Source: Lachnospiraceae bacterium (lineage in GTDB: Bacteria; Bacillota; Clostridia; Lachnospirales; Lachnospiraceae). Taken from it: a stretch of DNA of 57,593 nt. Below, in pieces: positions 18,231 through 27,646 of this stretch. The notes beneath the pieces were generated by a model. That model saw nothing but the letters and a program-made list of their open reading frames with translations, did no database searches and was not told the origin of the DNA. The DNA lies in contig JAFWDI010000025.1 of the NCBI GenBank assembly GCA_017513125.1, positions 1 through 57,593 on the forward strand. Reading direction: 5' to 3'. Made by a program: the position numbers and the translations under genes. Position 1 is the stretch's first letter; each line of letters starts with the position of its first letter.

Positions 18231-21212
18231 TTGCATTACGAATCATATGAGATCCTGCGCGAAGAGCGCATCGAAGAATACCGCTCCGACGTCACGATGC
18301 TGCGCCATAAAAAGAGCGGCGCACGCGTGCTGACGATGGCGAACGACGACGAAAACAAGGTCTTCGCCATCGCTTTCCGCACCCCGCCCGCGGACAGCAC
18401 GGGCCTGCCCCATATTCTGGAGCACTCGGTGCTGTGCGGCTCGCGGAAGTTCCCCTCGAAGGATCCTTTCATCGAGCTCGCGAAGGGCTCGCTGAACACG
18501 TTCCTGAACGCGATGACCTATCCGGATAAGACCGTCTATCCCGTCGCAAGCTGCAACGACCGCGATTTCGCGAACCTTATGGACGTCTACATGGACGCGG
18601 TCCTGCATCCGAACATCTACCGCGAGGAGAAGATCTTCCGCCAGGAGGGCTGGCACTATGAGCTGGACGATCCGGACGGCGAGCTGAAGATCAACGGCGT
18701 CGTCTATAACGAGATGAAGGGCGCGTTTTCGAATGCCGACGAGGTGATCGAGCGCCGGGTGAAGCAGGCATTGTTCCCGGACAATGCCTACGCCCACGAG
18801 TCCGGCGGGGACCCCGAAGAGATTCCCACGCTGACCTACGAGGATTTCCTCGCGTTCCATCAGCGCTATTATCATCCCTCGAACAGCTACATCTTCCTGT
18901 ACGGAAACTGCGATATGGAAGAGCGGCTGGCCTGGCTGGACCGCGAATATCTCGCGGATTACGACGCGATCGAACCGGACTCGGAGATCGCTTCTCAGAA
19001 GCCTTTCACGGCGATGAGCGAGATCGAGGTGAAGATCCCGATCACGGACGAGCAGAACGAGGACGAGGAGAGCTGCCTGACCATGGGCTTCCTGTGCGGC
19101 GACGGCTGCGACCCGGACCTGAAGCTCGCGCTCGACATCCTGGAGCACGCGCTCGTGAAGACCCCGGGAGCCCCGCTGCGGCAGGCTTTCCTGGACGCGG
19201 GAATCGCCGCGGACGTCTACGGCGGAGTGGAGCAGGACCTGAAGCAGAACTATTTCTCGCTGACCGCGAAAGGCGCGGACGCGGGAAAGAAGGACGACTT
19301 TCTGCTCGTGATGCGCGAGACACTCGAGCGCCTCGCGGATGAGGGCCTTGACCGCGACGCGCTGCGCGCCGGCCTGAACGGGATCGAGTTTACGACCCGC
19401 GAGGGCGACACCGGCCGCTTCCCGAAGGGCCTGATGATCGGCCTCGACACGATCGGCCTGTGGCTCTACGACGACGATGCGCCCTTCGAGAACCTTCGCT
19501 ACGAGAAACTGTTCGCGAAGGCGAAAGCGGGGCTGGACGACGGGACGTACGAGCGGATCCTGCGGGAGTATTTCCTGGATAATCCGCATAAGGTCTTCGT
19601 CGCGGCGGCAGCCGAGAAGGGCCTGCAGAAGGCGAACGACGCCGAGATGGCCCGGAAGATGGCGGCCCTGAAGGAAAGCTGGTCCGAAGAGCGCCGCGCG
19701 GAGGTCTGCCGCAAGACCGCGGAACTTCTGGCCTGGCAGGAGCAGGAGGACAGCCCGGAGGACATCGCGAAGATCCCGATGCTCGCGCGCGGCGATCTGA
19801 AGCGGGAGATCCTGCCGTTCGGCGGCGAAATGATCTCCGGCAGCGCGGCCCGTCCGGACATTTTCTACAGCGACATCTTCACTTCGGGCATCTGTTACCT
19901 GAACTTCCTGTTCGACGTCGGTGACCTCCCGGAGGAGGATCTCCCGTATCTCGGGCTTCTGACCCGGGTCTTCGGGATGTTCGACACCGAACATTACACA
20001 TATCAGAATCTGGCGAATAAGATCGGCATCGAGAGCGGAGGCCTGAGCGTCCGCAGCGGATGCACCGACCTGCGTAAGGCGCAGGGCGAGTTCATCCTGA
20101 CCTTCGAGACCGCCATGAAGGTATTCGCGGACCGGACGGCGTTTCCGTTCGGGATCCTCGAAGAGATCATGCTGCGCACGGATTATTCGAGCGAAAAGCG
20201 CCTGAAGGAGCTGCTCGACGAGAACCGCTACGGCCTGCAGGCGGAACTGGTCAGCGCGGGCCATGCCGCGGCGGTCCGCCGCTCGTGCGCCTGCCACAAC
20301 CGCGCCTCGCACGTGAAGGAACTGACCGACGGCATCGCGTTCTACCGCTTCCTGGAGGACGCCGCCGCGAATTTCGATGAGCGGAAAGGCACGATCCGCG
20401 CGAAGCTGGAGGAGCTCTCCGCGAAGATCTTCGATCCGGCGCGCATGCTGACGGCGGTGACCTGTGACCGGGAGATCTTCGGGCCCGTGCCGGCGCTTCT
20501 GGAGGATCTCTGCGCCGCACTCACCGCGGCGAAGGCCGCCCCGGGCTCTGCCGCCGGAACGGAAGCGCCTGCGGACGCGGCTCCCGTACCCTTCGGCCGC
20601 CGCCGTCGGGACTACACGCTGGTCCGGAAGGACGAAGCCTTCACGACCCCGGCCGGCATCTCGTTCGTGGCGAGGACCGGAAACTTCCGCGACGCAGGAC
20701 TGGAGTATCAGCCGTCACTGGCCGTGCTGAAGACGATCCTCAGCTACGACTATCTCTGGAACCGCATCCGCGTGCGCGGCGGCGCCTACGGAGCCATGTG
20801 CCTGTTCTCCCGCGACGGCGAGGGCGGCTTCGTGTCCTACCGCGACCCGAACCTGAGAGAGACCCTCGCGGTCTACGACGAGCTCGCGGATTACGTCGCG
20901 GGCTTCGACGCGGACGACCGCGACATGACGAAGTTCCTGATCGGGACCATGTCCTCAATCGACATTCCACTGTCGCCGATGGCGAAGGGCTCGAGAAACC
21001 TGGCGCTGTGGCTCTACGGCGCGGACGCGGACGAAGAGCAGGCGAAGCGCGACGCGGTCCTGAACGTGACCGCGGAGGACATCCGCGCGCTGGCCCCCCT
21101 GATGAGGGCGATCGCGGAGAACGGCGACGTCTGCGTGATCGGAAACGAGACGAAGATCGCCGAGGCGGCGGACGTGTTCGACGAGACGTCGGCGCTGTTC
21201 TCGGGGAAGTGA
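18231..21212 (+). CDS. M16C zinc metallopeptidase (presequence-protease/falcilysin type)
   Basis: The 993-residue single-chain peptidase belongs to the insulinase superfamily. The inverted zinc motif HxxEH is in GLPHILEHSVLCGSRK (around residue 65), and the distal zinc Glu lies in GVVYNEMKGAFSN. The two-halves architecture with the M16C-associated middle domain and the late R/Y motif (RIRVRGGAYGAMC) are all present. It is about the expected 970-1000 residues. Bacterial members probably degrade peptides or signal sequences in the cytoplasm, as there is no signal peptide. Start is TTG, seven bases after AGGAGGA. Confidence 0.93.
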   Translation: MHYESYEILREERIEEYRSDVTMLRHKKSGARVLTMANDDENKVFAIAFRTPPADSTGLPHILEHSVLCGSRKFPSKDPFIELAKGSLNTFLNAMTYPDKTVYPVASCNDRDFANLMDVYMDAVLHPNIYREEKIFRQEGWHYELDDPDGELKINGVVYNEMKGAFSNADEVIERRVKQALFPDNAYAHESGGDPEEIPTLTYEDFLAFHQRYYHPSNSYIFLYGNCDMEERLAWLDREYLADYDAIEPDSEIASQKPFTAMSEIEVKIPITDEQNEDEESCLTMGFLCGDGCDPDLKLALDILEHALVKTPGAPLRQAFLDAGIAADVYGGVEQDLKQNYFSLTAKGADAGKKDDFLLVMRETLERLADEGLDRDALRAGLNGIEFTTREGDTGRFPKGLMIGLDTIGLWLYDDDAPFENLRYEKLFAKAKAGLDDGTYERILREYFLDNPHKVFVAAAAEKGLQKANDAEMARKMAALKESWSEERRAEVCRKTAELLAWQEQEDSPEDIAKIPMLARGDLKREILPFGGEMISGSAARPDIFYSDIFTSGICYLNFLFDVGDLPEEDLPYLGLLTRVFGMFDTEHYTYQNLANKIGIESGGLSVRSGCTDLRKAQGEFILTFETAMKVFADRTAFPFGILEEIMLRTDYSSEKRLKELLDENRYGLQAELVSAGHAAAVRRSCACHNRASHVKELTDGIAFYRFLEDAAANFDERKGTIRAKLEELSAKIFDPARMLTAVTCDREIFGPVPALLEDLCAALTAAKAAPGSAAGTEAPADAAPVPFGRRRRDYTLVRKDEAFTTPAGISFVARTGNFRDAGLEYQPSLAVLKTILSYDYLWNRIRVRGGAYGAMCLFSRDGEGGFVSYRDPNLRETLAVYDELADYVAGFDADDRDMTKFLIGTMSSIDIPLSPMAKGSRNLALWLYGADADEEQAKRDAVLNVTAEDIRALAPLMRAIAENGDVCVIGNETKIAEAADVFDETSALFSGK

Positions 21213-21244
21213 CCGGCGGACCGGCCACGGAAATGAGGAAGCAT

Positions 21245-22159
21245 ATGAGTGAAACGAAACAGCCTTTCCGCTCCGGATTTGCGGCCATGATCGGCCGCAC
21301 GAACGTGGGCAAGTCGACGTTCCTGAACACGGTGCTCGGACAGAAGATCGCGATCACGTCCAATAAGCCGCAGACTACCCGCAGCCGCCAGCACGCGGTC
21401 TACACGGATGAGCGCGGCCAGATCGTGTTTCTGGACACGCCGGGCATCCATAAAGCGAAGACGAAGCTCGGCGAGTACATGATCACGGTGGCGGACCGCG
21501 CGCTGCGCGACGTCGACGTGATCGTCTGGATGGTCGAGCCGAAAGGCCCGATCGGCGAGGGCGAGAGGCACATTCTGAAGCAGCTCGAAACGATCGACGT
21601 GCCCGTGATCCTGCTGATCAATAAGATCGACACGGTCCCGAAGGAGGACCTCCTCGCGCGCATCGCGATGTACGCGAAAGAGTACGAGTTCGCCGAGATC
21701 GTGCCGGTGTCGGCATTGAAGGGCGAGGGCACGGACGAGGTCGTCAGCCTGATCTTCGACCGCCTCCCCGAAGGCCCGATGTACTACGACGAGGACACGG
21801 TCACCGACACGAAGATGCGCGACCTCGCCGCGGAGTTCATCCGCGAGAAGGCCCTGAAGTGCCTGAAAGACGAGGTGCCCCACGGCATCGCGGTCGCGAT
21901 CGAGCAGATGACCTGGAACGAGGAAGGAAACCGCTACGACATCGACGCGGCCATCATCTGCGAGCGCGACAGCCATAAGCGCATCATCATCGGCAAGGGC
22001 GGCGAGATGATAAAGAAGATCGGATCCGCCGCGCGCTTCGAGATCGAGCGCATGGCCGGAGAGCACGTGAACCTGAAGCTCTGGGTGAAGGTCCGCAAGG
22101 GCTGGCGGGACAATGACACCTGGCTCAGAGACTTCGGCTACGACCGGAAGAACCTGTAA
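21245..22159 (+). CDS. era: GTPase Era
   Basis: Era binds the 3' end of 16S rRNA and checks 30S assembly. The 304-residue protein has G1 GRTNVGKST, switch region TSNKPQTTR, G3 DTPGIH, G4 NKID and G5 VSALKGEG, then a KH domain with IIIGKGGEMIKKIG and the final LKLWVKVRKGWRD. The frame is open far upstream through the peptidase gene, but the family N-terminus starts at the ATG at 21245, after GAGGA. An ATG four codons earlier (21233) is possible. It is followed by recO, an arrangement common in Bacillota. Confidence 0.97.
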   Translation: MSETKQPFRSGFAAMIGRTNVGKSTFLNTVLGQKIAITSNKPQTTRSRQHAVYTDERGQIVFLDTPGIHKAKTKLGEYMITVADRALRDVDVIVWMVEPKGPIGEGERHILKQLETIDVPVILLINKIDTVPKEDLLARIAMYAKEYEFAEIVPVSALKGEGTDEVVSLIFDRLPEGPMYYDEDTVTDTKMRDLAAEFIREKALKCLKDEVPHGIAVAIEQMTWNEEGNRYDIDAAIICERDSHKRIIIGKGGEMIKKIGSAARFEIERMAGEHVNLKLWVKVRKGWRDNDTWLRDFGYDRKNL

Positions 22160-22229
22160 CCGACACGGCCTTTCGGGCCGAAACGCATTCCGGCCGGACC
22201 CTCCGGACCGGGCGAAAGGAGTGCGCGGC

Positions 22230-22892
22230 ATGCGCGACGCGGCAGTCAGCGGCATGGTCCTTTCCTCCATGCCCATCGGCGAATATGACAGGAGAGTGGT
22301 GATCCTCACCCGCGAGCGCGGGAAGATCGCCGCTTTCGCGCGCGGCGCCCGCCGCCCGAACAGTCCGCTGTCCGCCTGCTGCCGGCCGTTCGCGACCGGG
22401 GAGTTTGAGCTCTTCCAGGGGCGCGACTCCTACAGCCTGAAGTCGGCGCGGATCCTCGACTATTTCGAGGGGATCCAGAACGACATGGAGGCCGTGTATT
22501 ACGGATATTACTTCGCGGAGTTCGCGGACCGCGCGACCCGCGAGAACAATGACGAGACCGAGATGCTCTCGCTCCTCTACGCGGCGCTGAAGGCGCTCTC
22601 GAAGGAGGCCATCCCGAACGAGCTCGTGAAGGCGGTCTATGAGCTGAAGGGCATGATCCTGAGCGGCGACTACCCGGGCGGCGCGTTTGCGGACAGCTCC
22701 GAGCTGCTGCAGCGTACGGAGGAATTCCTCGCGGAGACTCCGCCGGAGCGGATCTTCACTTTCTCGCTGCGCGAGGACGCTGCGCGGGAATTCATCGCGC
22801 GGGTGGATAAGATCCGGGCGTACTACATCGACCGGCCGTTCGCTTCGCTGTCGATCCTGCGGGAGATCGTCGGCCCCGGCATTGATTCTTAA
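22230..22892 (+). CDS. recO: DNA repair protein RecO
   Basis: RecO loads RecA on gaps together with RecF/RecR. The 220-residue protein has the N-terminal OB fold (VSGMVLSSMPIGEYDRRVVILTRERGKIAAFARGARR, split here by function: strand, loop, then basic GARRP) and a helical C-terminal half with YYGYYFAEFADR. It is shorter than the usual 240-255 and lacks the four-cysteine zinc site found in some RecO proteins. AAAGGA lies nine bases before the ATG. Its last codons contain the -35 box of the promoter for the MATE gene. Confidence 0.88.
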   Translation: MRDAAVSGMVLSSMPIGEYDRRVVILTRERGKIAAFARGARRPNSPLSACCRPFATGEFELFQGRDSYSLKSARILDYFEGIQNDMEAVYYGYYFAEFADRATRENNDETEMLSLLYAALKALSKEAIPNELVKAVYELKGMILSGDYPGGAFADSSELLQRTEEFLAETPPERIFTFSLREDAAREFIARVDKIRAYYIDRPFASLSILREIVGPGIDS

Positions 22893-22911
22893 AAGCGTAG
22901 CGTGCTATAAT
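22882..22911 (+). promoter_or_regulatory. Promoter of the MATE-mtnN-deoD unit
   Basis: TTGATT (22882-22887), 18 bases, then a perfect TATAAT (22906-22911). The -35 box is inside the end of recO. The predicted leader is about 75 bases. Confidence 0.75.
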
Positions 22912-22933
22912 TAAACATTGTTGTGCGATGGTA

Positions 22934-22964
22934 TCCGTTCGGAGACCCCTCCGGGGGCAGCGGA
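22934..22964 (+). promoter_or_regulatory. Structured leader hairpin before the MATE gene
   Basis: Between promoter and start codon, TCCGTT (22934-22939) can pair with AGCGGA (22959-22964), enclosing CCCC (22946-22949) paired to GGGG (22953-22956). There is no T run, so any control would be at translation. MATE exporters of Clostridia are known targets of guanidine-IV (mepA) riboswitches, but I cannot match that consensus by eye. Confidence 0.35.
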
Positions 22965-22992
22965 CGCAAGAGCAGTTAGTGAGGTTTGACGA

Positions 22993-24417
22993 ATGGCATT
23001 ATTTCAGAGAAAGTCAGAGACCGTCTCGCGCTCCGAGCGCATGGCGACCGAGCCTATCCCGAAGCTGATTCCGGCGATGGCTCTGCCTGCGATCATCGCG
23101 TTCCTGATCAACTCCATCTACAGCCTGGCGGACACGTTCTTCGTGAGTTCGCTCGGCACGAACGCCACGGCGGCGGTCTCGGTGAACTCGTCCCTCGACA
23201 TGATCATCATGATGACCGGCTCGCTGTTCGCGGTCGGCGCCGCGAGCTACATCGCCCGCCTGCTGGGCGCCGGAAAGAAGGACCGCGCATCGGACGTCCT
23301 CTCGACATCCTGGTTCTCGGTGTTCTTCATCGGCATTATCCTGATGGCGATCTGCGTGCCGAACATCCACCCGCTGGTCCGCATGCTCGGCGCGACCGAA
23401 AGCTGCGAGACCTACGCGGTCCAGTACGCGACGTACGTCCTGCTGGTCGCCCCGTTCATGGGCACGAGCTTCGTCATGAACCAGTGCCTGCGCTCCGAGG
23501 GCGCGGCGATGCGCTCCATGATCGGCATGAGCTTCGGCGGCATCCTGAACTGCGTGCTCGACCCGATCTTTATCTTTAAGCTCGACCTCGGCGTGGCCGG
23601 CGCCTCGATGGCGACCGCGATCTCGAAGGTCGTAAGCTTCGTGATCCTGATCTATCCTTACATCGCGAAGAAGAGCGAACTGCACCTGACGATTCGCCGC
23701 TACCGCTTCGATAAGATCATCTTTAAGGAAGTCCTGAGCGTGGGCGCGTCCTCGCTGTTCCGCTCGGGCCTGATGGTGGTCTCGGGCGTGATCCTGAACC
23801 GGATCGCGGGCGGCATCTCGGACTCGGTCCTGGCCGGCATCGGCGTCTGCCAGAAGCTGATGATGTTCCCGTTCGGCGTGATACTGGGCATCGGCACGGG
23901 CTTCACGCCTGTCGCGGGCTTTAACTTCGGCGCGTGTAAGTTCGACCGTGTGCGCGAGTCGTTCCGCTTCGCCTCGATCGTCTCGGTGATCGTCGCGATC
24001 GGGATGGCGCTCGTGATCGGCATACCGGCGCACGGCCTGATACACCTGTTCTCGGCGGCCGACGGCGAGATGATGCGGATCGGCGCGCTGGCCATACGCA
24101 CCCAGTGCATCACCATGCCCATCCACGCCTGGGTCGCGATGGTAAACATGTACAGCTCCGGCCTCGGAGACGCGAAGGGCGCGTTCGTCCTGGCGACCGC
24201 GCGGCAGGGCACCTGCTTCCTGCCGATCGTCTTCCCGATGACCATACTCTGGGGCGCGATCGGCGTCGGCACCGTGCAGGCGGTCGCGGACGGCCTGACG
24301 ATCCTGCTGGCATTGCCGGTGCTGAGTAAGCTGAGAAAGAAGGTCAATGCCGCGGAGCAGGCCTTTATCGAAGAAAAAGCCGCTCGGGCGGCCGCGGAAG
24401 CAGCCGCGGCACCGTGA
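22993..24417 (+). CDS. MATE family multidrug/solute exporter
   Basis: The 474-residue polytopic membrane protein has about 12 helices arranged as two MatE repeats: first half from IPKLIPAMALPAIIAFLINS, second from IIFKEVLSVGASSLFRSG. Conserved elements are NSIYSLADTFFVSSLGTNATAA at helix 1-2 (the family LVDTIFVG-like region) and QCLRSEGAAMRSM after helix 5. MATE proteins export cationic compounds using Na+ or H+ gradients; the substrate is not predictable here. It ends in an Ala/Glu-rich cytoplasmic tail. First gene of a unit with nucleoside salvage enzymes, preceded by GAGG and a folded leader. Confidence 0.92.
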   Translation: MALFQRKSETVSRSERMATEPIPKLIPAMALPAIIAFLINSIYSLADTFFVSSLGTNATAAVSVNSSLDMIIMMTGSLFAVGAASYIARLLGAGKKDRASDVLSTSWFSVFFIGIILMAICVPNIHPLVRMLGATESCETYAVQYATYVLLVAPFMGTSFVMNQCLRSEGAAMRSMIGMSFGGILNCVLDPIFIFKLDLGVAGASMATAISKVVSFVILIYPYIAKKSELHLTIRRYRFDKIIFKEVLSVGASSLFRSGLMVVSGVILNRIAGGISDSVLAGIGVCQKLMMFPFGVILGIGTGFTPVAGFNFGACKFDRVRESFRFASIVSVIVAIGMALVIGIPAHGLIHLFSAADGEMMRIGALAIRTQCITMPIHAWVAMVNMYSSGLGDAKGAFVLATARQGTCFLPIVFPMTILWGAIGVGTVQAVADGLTILLALPVLSKLRKKVNAAEQAFIEEKAARAAAEAAAAP

Positions 24418-24455
24418 CGCGGCGTGATCCGCACCTGAAACAGAAAGGAACCACT

Positions 24456-25154
24456 ATGAAAAAGATCGGTATCATCGGCGCGATGGATGTGGAGATCGCG
24501 GCGCTGAAAGAGCATATGACCGTGACCGGTACGCTCGAGAAGGCCTCCATGCTGTTTACGGAAGGCACGATCGGCGGGGTCGGCGTCGTCGTCGTAAAGA
24601 GCGGCGTGGGCAAGGTCAATGCCGGCATCTGCGTCCAGATCCTCGCGGACACGTTCGGCGTGACGCATGTGATCAACACCGGCGCGGCCGGTTCCCTGGA
24701 CGCGAAACTGGACATCGGCGACATCCTGATCTCTTCGGACGCGGTCTACTGGGACGTGGACGCGACGATCTTCGGCTATGCGCCGGGCGAAGTCCCGCAG
24801 CTGGGGGTGGAGAGCTTCCCCGCGGACGCCGCCATGGCCGCGAAAGTGAAGGAGATCTGCGAGCGCGTGAACCCGGATATCCACACGCACATCGGGCGCG
24901 TCGCGAGCGGCGACTGCTTCATCGCGGACGATGAGCGGAAGACGTTTATCCGCGACACGTTCGGGGCGTCGTGCTGCGAGATGGAGGGCGCCGCGGTCGC
25001 ACACGCGTGCTGGCTGAACGGCCTGCCCTTCCTGATCATCCGCGCGATCTCGGACAAGGCCGACGGCAGCGAGTTTCTGGATTATCTGCTGTTCGAGGCG
25101 AAGGCCGGAGAGGACGCCGCGCGGCTGCTGCTGGCGGCGCTGCCGGAACTGTAA
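24456..25154 (+). CDS. mtnN: 5'-methylthioadenosine/S-adenosylhomocysteine nucleosidase
   Basis: The 232-residue enzyme hydrolyses MTA, SAH and 5'-deoxyadenosine, recycling products of SAM-dependent reactions. The family features are intact: IGIIGAMDVEIAALKEHM at the start (catalytic Glu), HVINTGAAGSLD, the purine loop with EMEGAAVAHACW (Glu-Met-Glu ribose contact) and RAISDKADGSE with the catalytic Asp. AAAGGAA precedes the ATG at 24456; upstream in-frame codons overlap the MATE gene and do not match. It pairs with the purine phosphorylase gene that follows after 25 bases. Confidence 0.96.
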   Translation: MKKIGIIGAMDVEIAALKEHMTVTGTLEKASMLFTEGTIGGVGVVVVKSGVGKVNAGICVQILADTFGVTHVINTGAAGSLDAKLDIGDILISSDAVYWDVDATIFGYAPGEVPQLGVESFPADAAMAAKVKEICERVNPDIHTHIGRVASGDCFIADDERKTFIRDTFGASCCEMEGAAVAHACWLNGLPFLIIRAISDKADGSEFLDYLLFEAKAGEDAARLLLAALPEL

Positions 25155-25179
25155 ATCATTTATCTAAGGAGGAACACTC

Positions 25180-25908
25180 ATGGTCAAATCATCCCCCTCG
25201 GCCTGCATCCAGGCTGACCCGGAACTTATCTCGAAAGTCATGCTGATGCCCGGCGACCCGCTGCGCGCGAAGAAGATCGCCGAGACCTATCTCGAGGATC
25301 CGGTACTTTTCAACGACGTCCGGAACATGTTCGGCTACACCGGAACCTATAAGGGTAAGAAGATCTCCGTTATGGGCAGCGGCATGGGCGTCCCGTCGAT
25401 GGGCCTGTACGCGTTTGAGCTGTACAGTTTCTTCGGCATCGAGACCATCATCCGCGTGGGTTCCGCCGGCGCGATCGGCGACAGCGTGAAGGTCCGCGAC
25501 ATCGTCGTCGCGCAGACCGCCACCACGAACTCGAACTACGGCGCATGCTACGGCTTCCCGGGCACGCTCGCTCCGTGCGGCGATTTCGGCCTGCTGGAGA
25601 ACGCGGTGCAGATCGGCCGCGAGCGCGGAAATAATATGCAGGTCGGCGCGGTGTTTACGACCGACCACTTCTATAACCCGCTGAGCGACACGAACCAGAA
25701 GGCGCGCGATTTCGGCGTGCTGGCCGTGGAGATGGAGACTGCCGGCCTCTACCTGACCGCGCAGTACCTGCATAAGAAGGCGCTCTCGATCCTGACGATC
25801 TCCGACGAAGTGTTCACCGGCGTGGGCCTGACCCCGCAGGAGATCCGCGACACGTTCGACGAGATGATGATCGTCTCGCTGGAGACCGCCTGGAGAGAGG
25901 CGGAGTAA
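25180..25908 (+). CDS. deoD: Purine-nucleoside phosphorylase, DeoD type
   Basis: The 242-residue hexameric phosphorylase splits purine (deoxy)nucleosides with phosphate. Signature segments are MPGDPLRAKKIAETYLEDP, MGSGMGVPSMGLYAFELY, RVGSAGAIGDSVKVRDIV and EMETAGLYLTAQ (active-site Glu-Met-Glu); the catalytic Asp is in TISDEVF. AAGGAGG lies before the ATG. Together with the MTA/SAH nucleosidase it forms a purine salvage pair. Confidence 0.97.
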   Translation: MVKSSPSACIQADPELISKVMLMPGDPLRAKKIAETYLEDPVLFNDVRNMFGYTGTYKGKKISVMGSGMGVPSMGLYAFELYSFFGIETIIRVGSAGAIGDSVKVRDIVVAQTATTNSNYGACYGFPGTLAPCGDFGLLENAVQIGRERGNNMQVGAVFTTDHFYNPLSDTNQKARDFGVLAVEMETAGLYLTAQYLHKKALSILTISDEVFTGVGLTPQEIRDTFDEMMIVSLETAWREAE

Positions 25909-25917
25909 CACCGTTTT

Positions 25918-26754
25918 ATGGATCTGACAGCTGTCAAAACCTTTTTCACGGGCGGGGCGTTCCTGAAGATCGTCGTCGCGGTCGCGGTGATCCTGCTGAT
26001 CTGGATCATCATTGACCGCGTGCTTACGGGTACCGTAAAACACCTTGAGAGCGACGAGAGCGGCCGCACGCGCCTGACGACGTACCTGCGGTCCATCCGC
26101 ACCCTGATCAAATATGTGCTGCTCGTGATCCTGGTCGTTCTGGTGCTCCAGATCTGCGGGGTGAATGTGACGTCACTCGTCGCCGGCATCGGCATCGCGT
26201 CGGTCGTCGTCGGCTTCGCGATCCAGGACGCCCTGAAAGACATCATCATGGGCCTGAACATCGTCGTCGACCATTATTACCGGGTCGGAGACCACCTGAT
26301 CTATAACGGCCACCTCTGCCGTGTGACGGAGCTGTCTCTGAAGACGACGCGGATGTACGATCTGGTCACGCACCATGAACTCGTCGTGCGGAACAGTCTG
26401 ATCAATGAAGCGGAGCTGAACGACGGCTTCTTCCTGATCGACATTCCGCTGCCCTACGAGGAGTCCTTCGAGGACATGCGCCGCGTGATCGAAGTCATCC
26501 TGGAGCGGATGCGCGAAGGCTGCGGCGTCAGTGACGCGCAGTTCCTGGACATCTCCGAATTCGGGGCGTCCGCGATCACCTATAAGATCTGCGGGACCGC
26601 GGAGAACGCTTCCGAAACGCCCGGCGTGCGGCGCCGCTGCATGTCGGTCATTAAGCAGACCCTGGACGAGTACGGGATCCGGATCCCCTACACGCAGCTC
26701 GTGCTGCACGGCCCGGACGCGCAGCCGGAAGACCGCGCGGGAGGCGCTTCGTGA
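25918..26754 (+). CDS. MscS-type small-conductance mechanosensitive channel
   Basis: The 278-residue protein has three membrane helices: about 18-38 (IVVAVAVILLIWIIID), 62-84 (YVLLVILVVLVLQICGV) and the pore helix VTSLVAGIGIASVVVGFAIQDALKD, with the Gly/Ala pattern of MscS TM3. The cytoplasmic beta domain (VGDHLIYNGHLCRVTELSLKTTRM) and a helical C-terminal part follow. It opens under membrane tension to protect from hypo-osmotic shock. It lies nine bases after deoD with a weak ribosome site (GGAG 11 bases upstream), so translation may depend on deoD. Confidence 0.9.
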   Translation: MDLTAVKTFFTGGAFLKIVVAVAVILLIWIIIDRVLTGTVKHLESDESGRTRLTTYLRSIRTLIKYVLLVILVVLVLQICGVNVTSLVAGIGIASVVVGFAIQDALKDIIMGLNIVVDHYYRVGDHLIYNGHLCRVTELSLKTTRMYDLVTHHELVVRNSLINEAELNDGFFLIDIPLPYEESFEDMRRVIEVILERMREGCGVSDAQFLDISEFGASAITYKICGTAENASETPGVRRRCMSVIKQTLDEYGIRIPYTQLVLHGPDAQPEDRAGGAS

Positions 26755-27533
26755 GCCGCGCGCGGACAGCCGCCGCGGGCGGAAGCACAGCCGCGGGAGG
26801 GAGTGCAGCCGCGGGCGGCAGGAGGAAAACGGCTTTCCGCATTTTCTTCTATGTGCTGGGGCTGTTCATCCTGGCGTTCGGCGTGATTCTGAACTCGAAG
26901 GCAGCGCTCGGCGTGCCTCCGGTCACGTCGGCCTCGCTGACGTTTTCGATGCTGCTGCACGTGAACCTCGGGAACATCACGTTCGTTCATTACTGCGTCC
27001 TGATCCTGATCGAGATTCTGATCCACGTGCATCTGCACCGCACGGGACGGCTGCAGGGCAGCCTGAAGAGCTGGCTCATCCGCGACGGACTTCAGATCCT
27101 CGAAAACTTCGCGTTTACCCGCGTCATGAATCTGTTTTCGGGGCTGATTCCGGACTTCGCGACGGATTACGCGGGACAGGTCTTCGGTTCGATCCCGTTC
27201 CGCGCCGTGATCCTCGCGGCAGGGATCTTCGTGATCGGCTTCGGCCTCACCATGGTCCTGGATATGCGCCTGGTCCCGAACCCGCCCGACGGCTTCGTGC
27301 AGGCGGTCTCGGACGCGTCCCGGAAACCGCTCGGTCTGACGAAAAACCTGGTCGACGTGGTCCACGCCGCGATCGCGGTCGTGATCGGCCTGGTCGTCTG
27401 GCACGGGTTCCCGGTGGTGAATGTCGGCACGATCGCCGCCGTCCTCGGAGTCGGGCGCGTGGTGGCGCTGTTCAACTACCTGTTTAAGGCCCGCCTGGAC
27501 CGGCTGACGGGGATGGGAGACGCGGAGGCGTAG
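26751..27533 (+). CDS. YczE/YyaS/YitT-type membrane protein
   Basis: The 260-residue protein has a short Ala/Gly-rich N-terminal arm and five or six membrane helices. The start of the membrane part, FFYVLGLFILAFGVILNSK followed by AALGVPPVTS, fits the COG2364 (YczE) pattern of a helix ending in a LG(V/I)xP turn. In Bacillus subtilis YczE is needed for surfactin-type lipopeptide production in an undefined way; function here is unknown. Start GTG overlaps the channel stop as GTGA, with GGGAGG five bases upstream. A strong terminator follows, ending the unit that begins at 22906. Confidence 0.75.
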   Translation: MSRARTAAAGGSTAAGGSAAAGGRRKTAFRIFFYVLGLFILAFGVILNSKAALGVPPVTSASLTFSMLLHVNLGNITFVHYCVLILIEILIHVHLHRTGRLQGSLKSWLIRDGLQILENFAFTRVMNLFSGLIPDFATDYAGQVFGSIPFRAVILAAGIFVIGFGLTMVLDMRLVPNPPDGFVQAVSDASRKPLGLTKNLVDVVHAAIAVVIGLVVWHGFPVVNVGTIAAVLGVGRVVALFNYLFKARLDRLTGMGDAEA

Positions 27534-27560
27534 AAACCGGATAAATACAGAGCAATGCAA

Positions 27561-27594
27561 AAAGCCGCGGTTTTCTTTCGGAACCGCGGCTTTT
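27561..27594. terminator. Rho-independent terminator after the YczE-like gene
   Basis: A 12-bp stem AAAGCCGCGGTT / AACCGCGGCTTT (27561-27572 and 27582-27593) has A-rich left and TTTT right flanks. A TATAAT (27599-27604) starts five bases later and may be the -10 box of glgB, though its -35 region falls in the stem and is poor. Confidence 0.9.
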
Positions 27595-27646
27595 CGGTTA
27601 TAATCATGTTGGAGCAATGTGTCACAGCGCTGAAGGAGAGTGTGAT

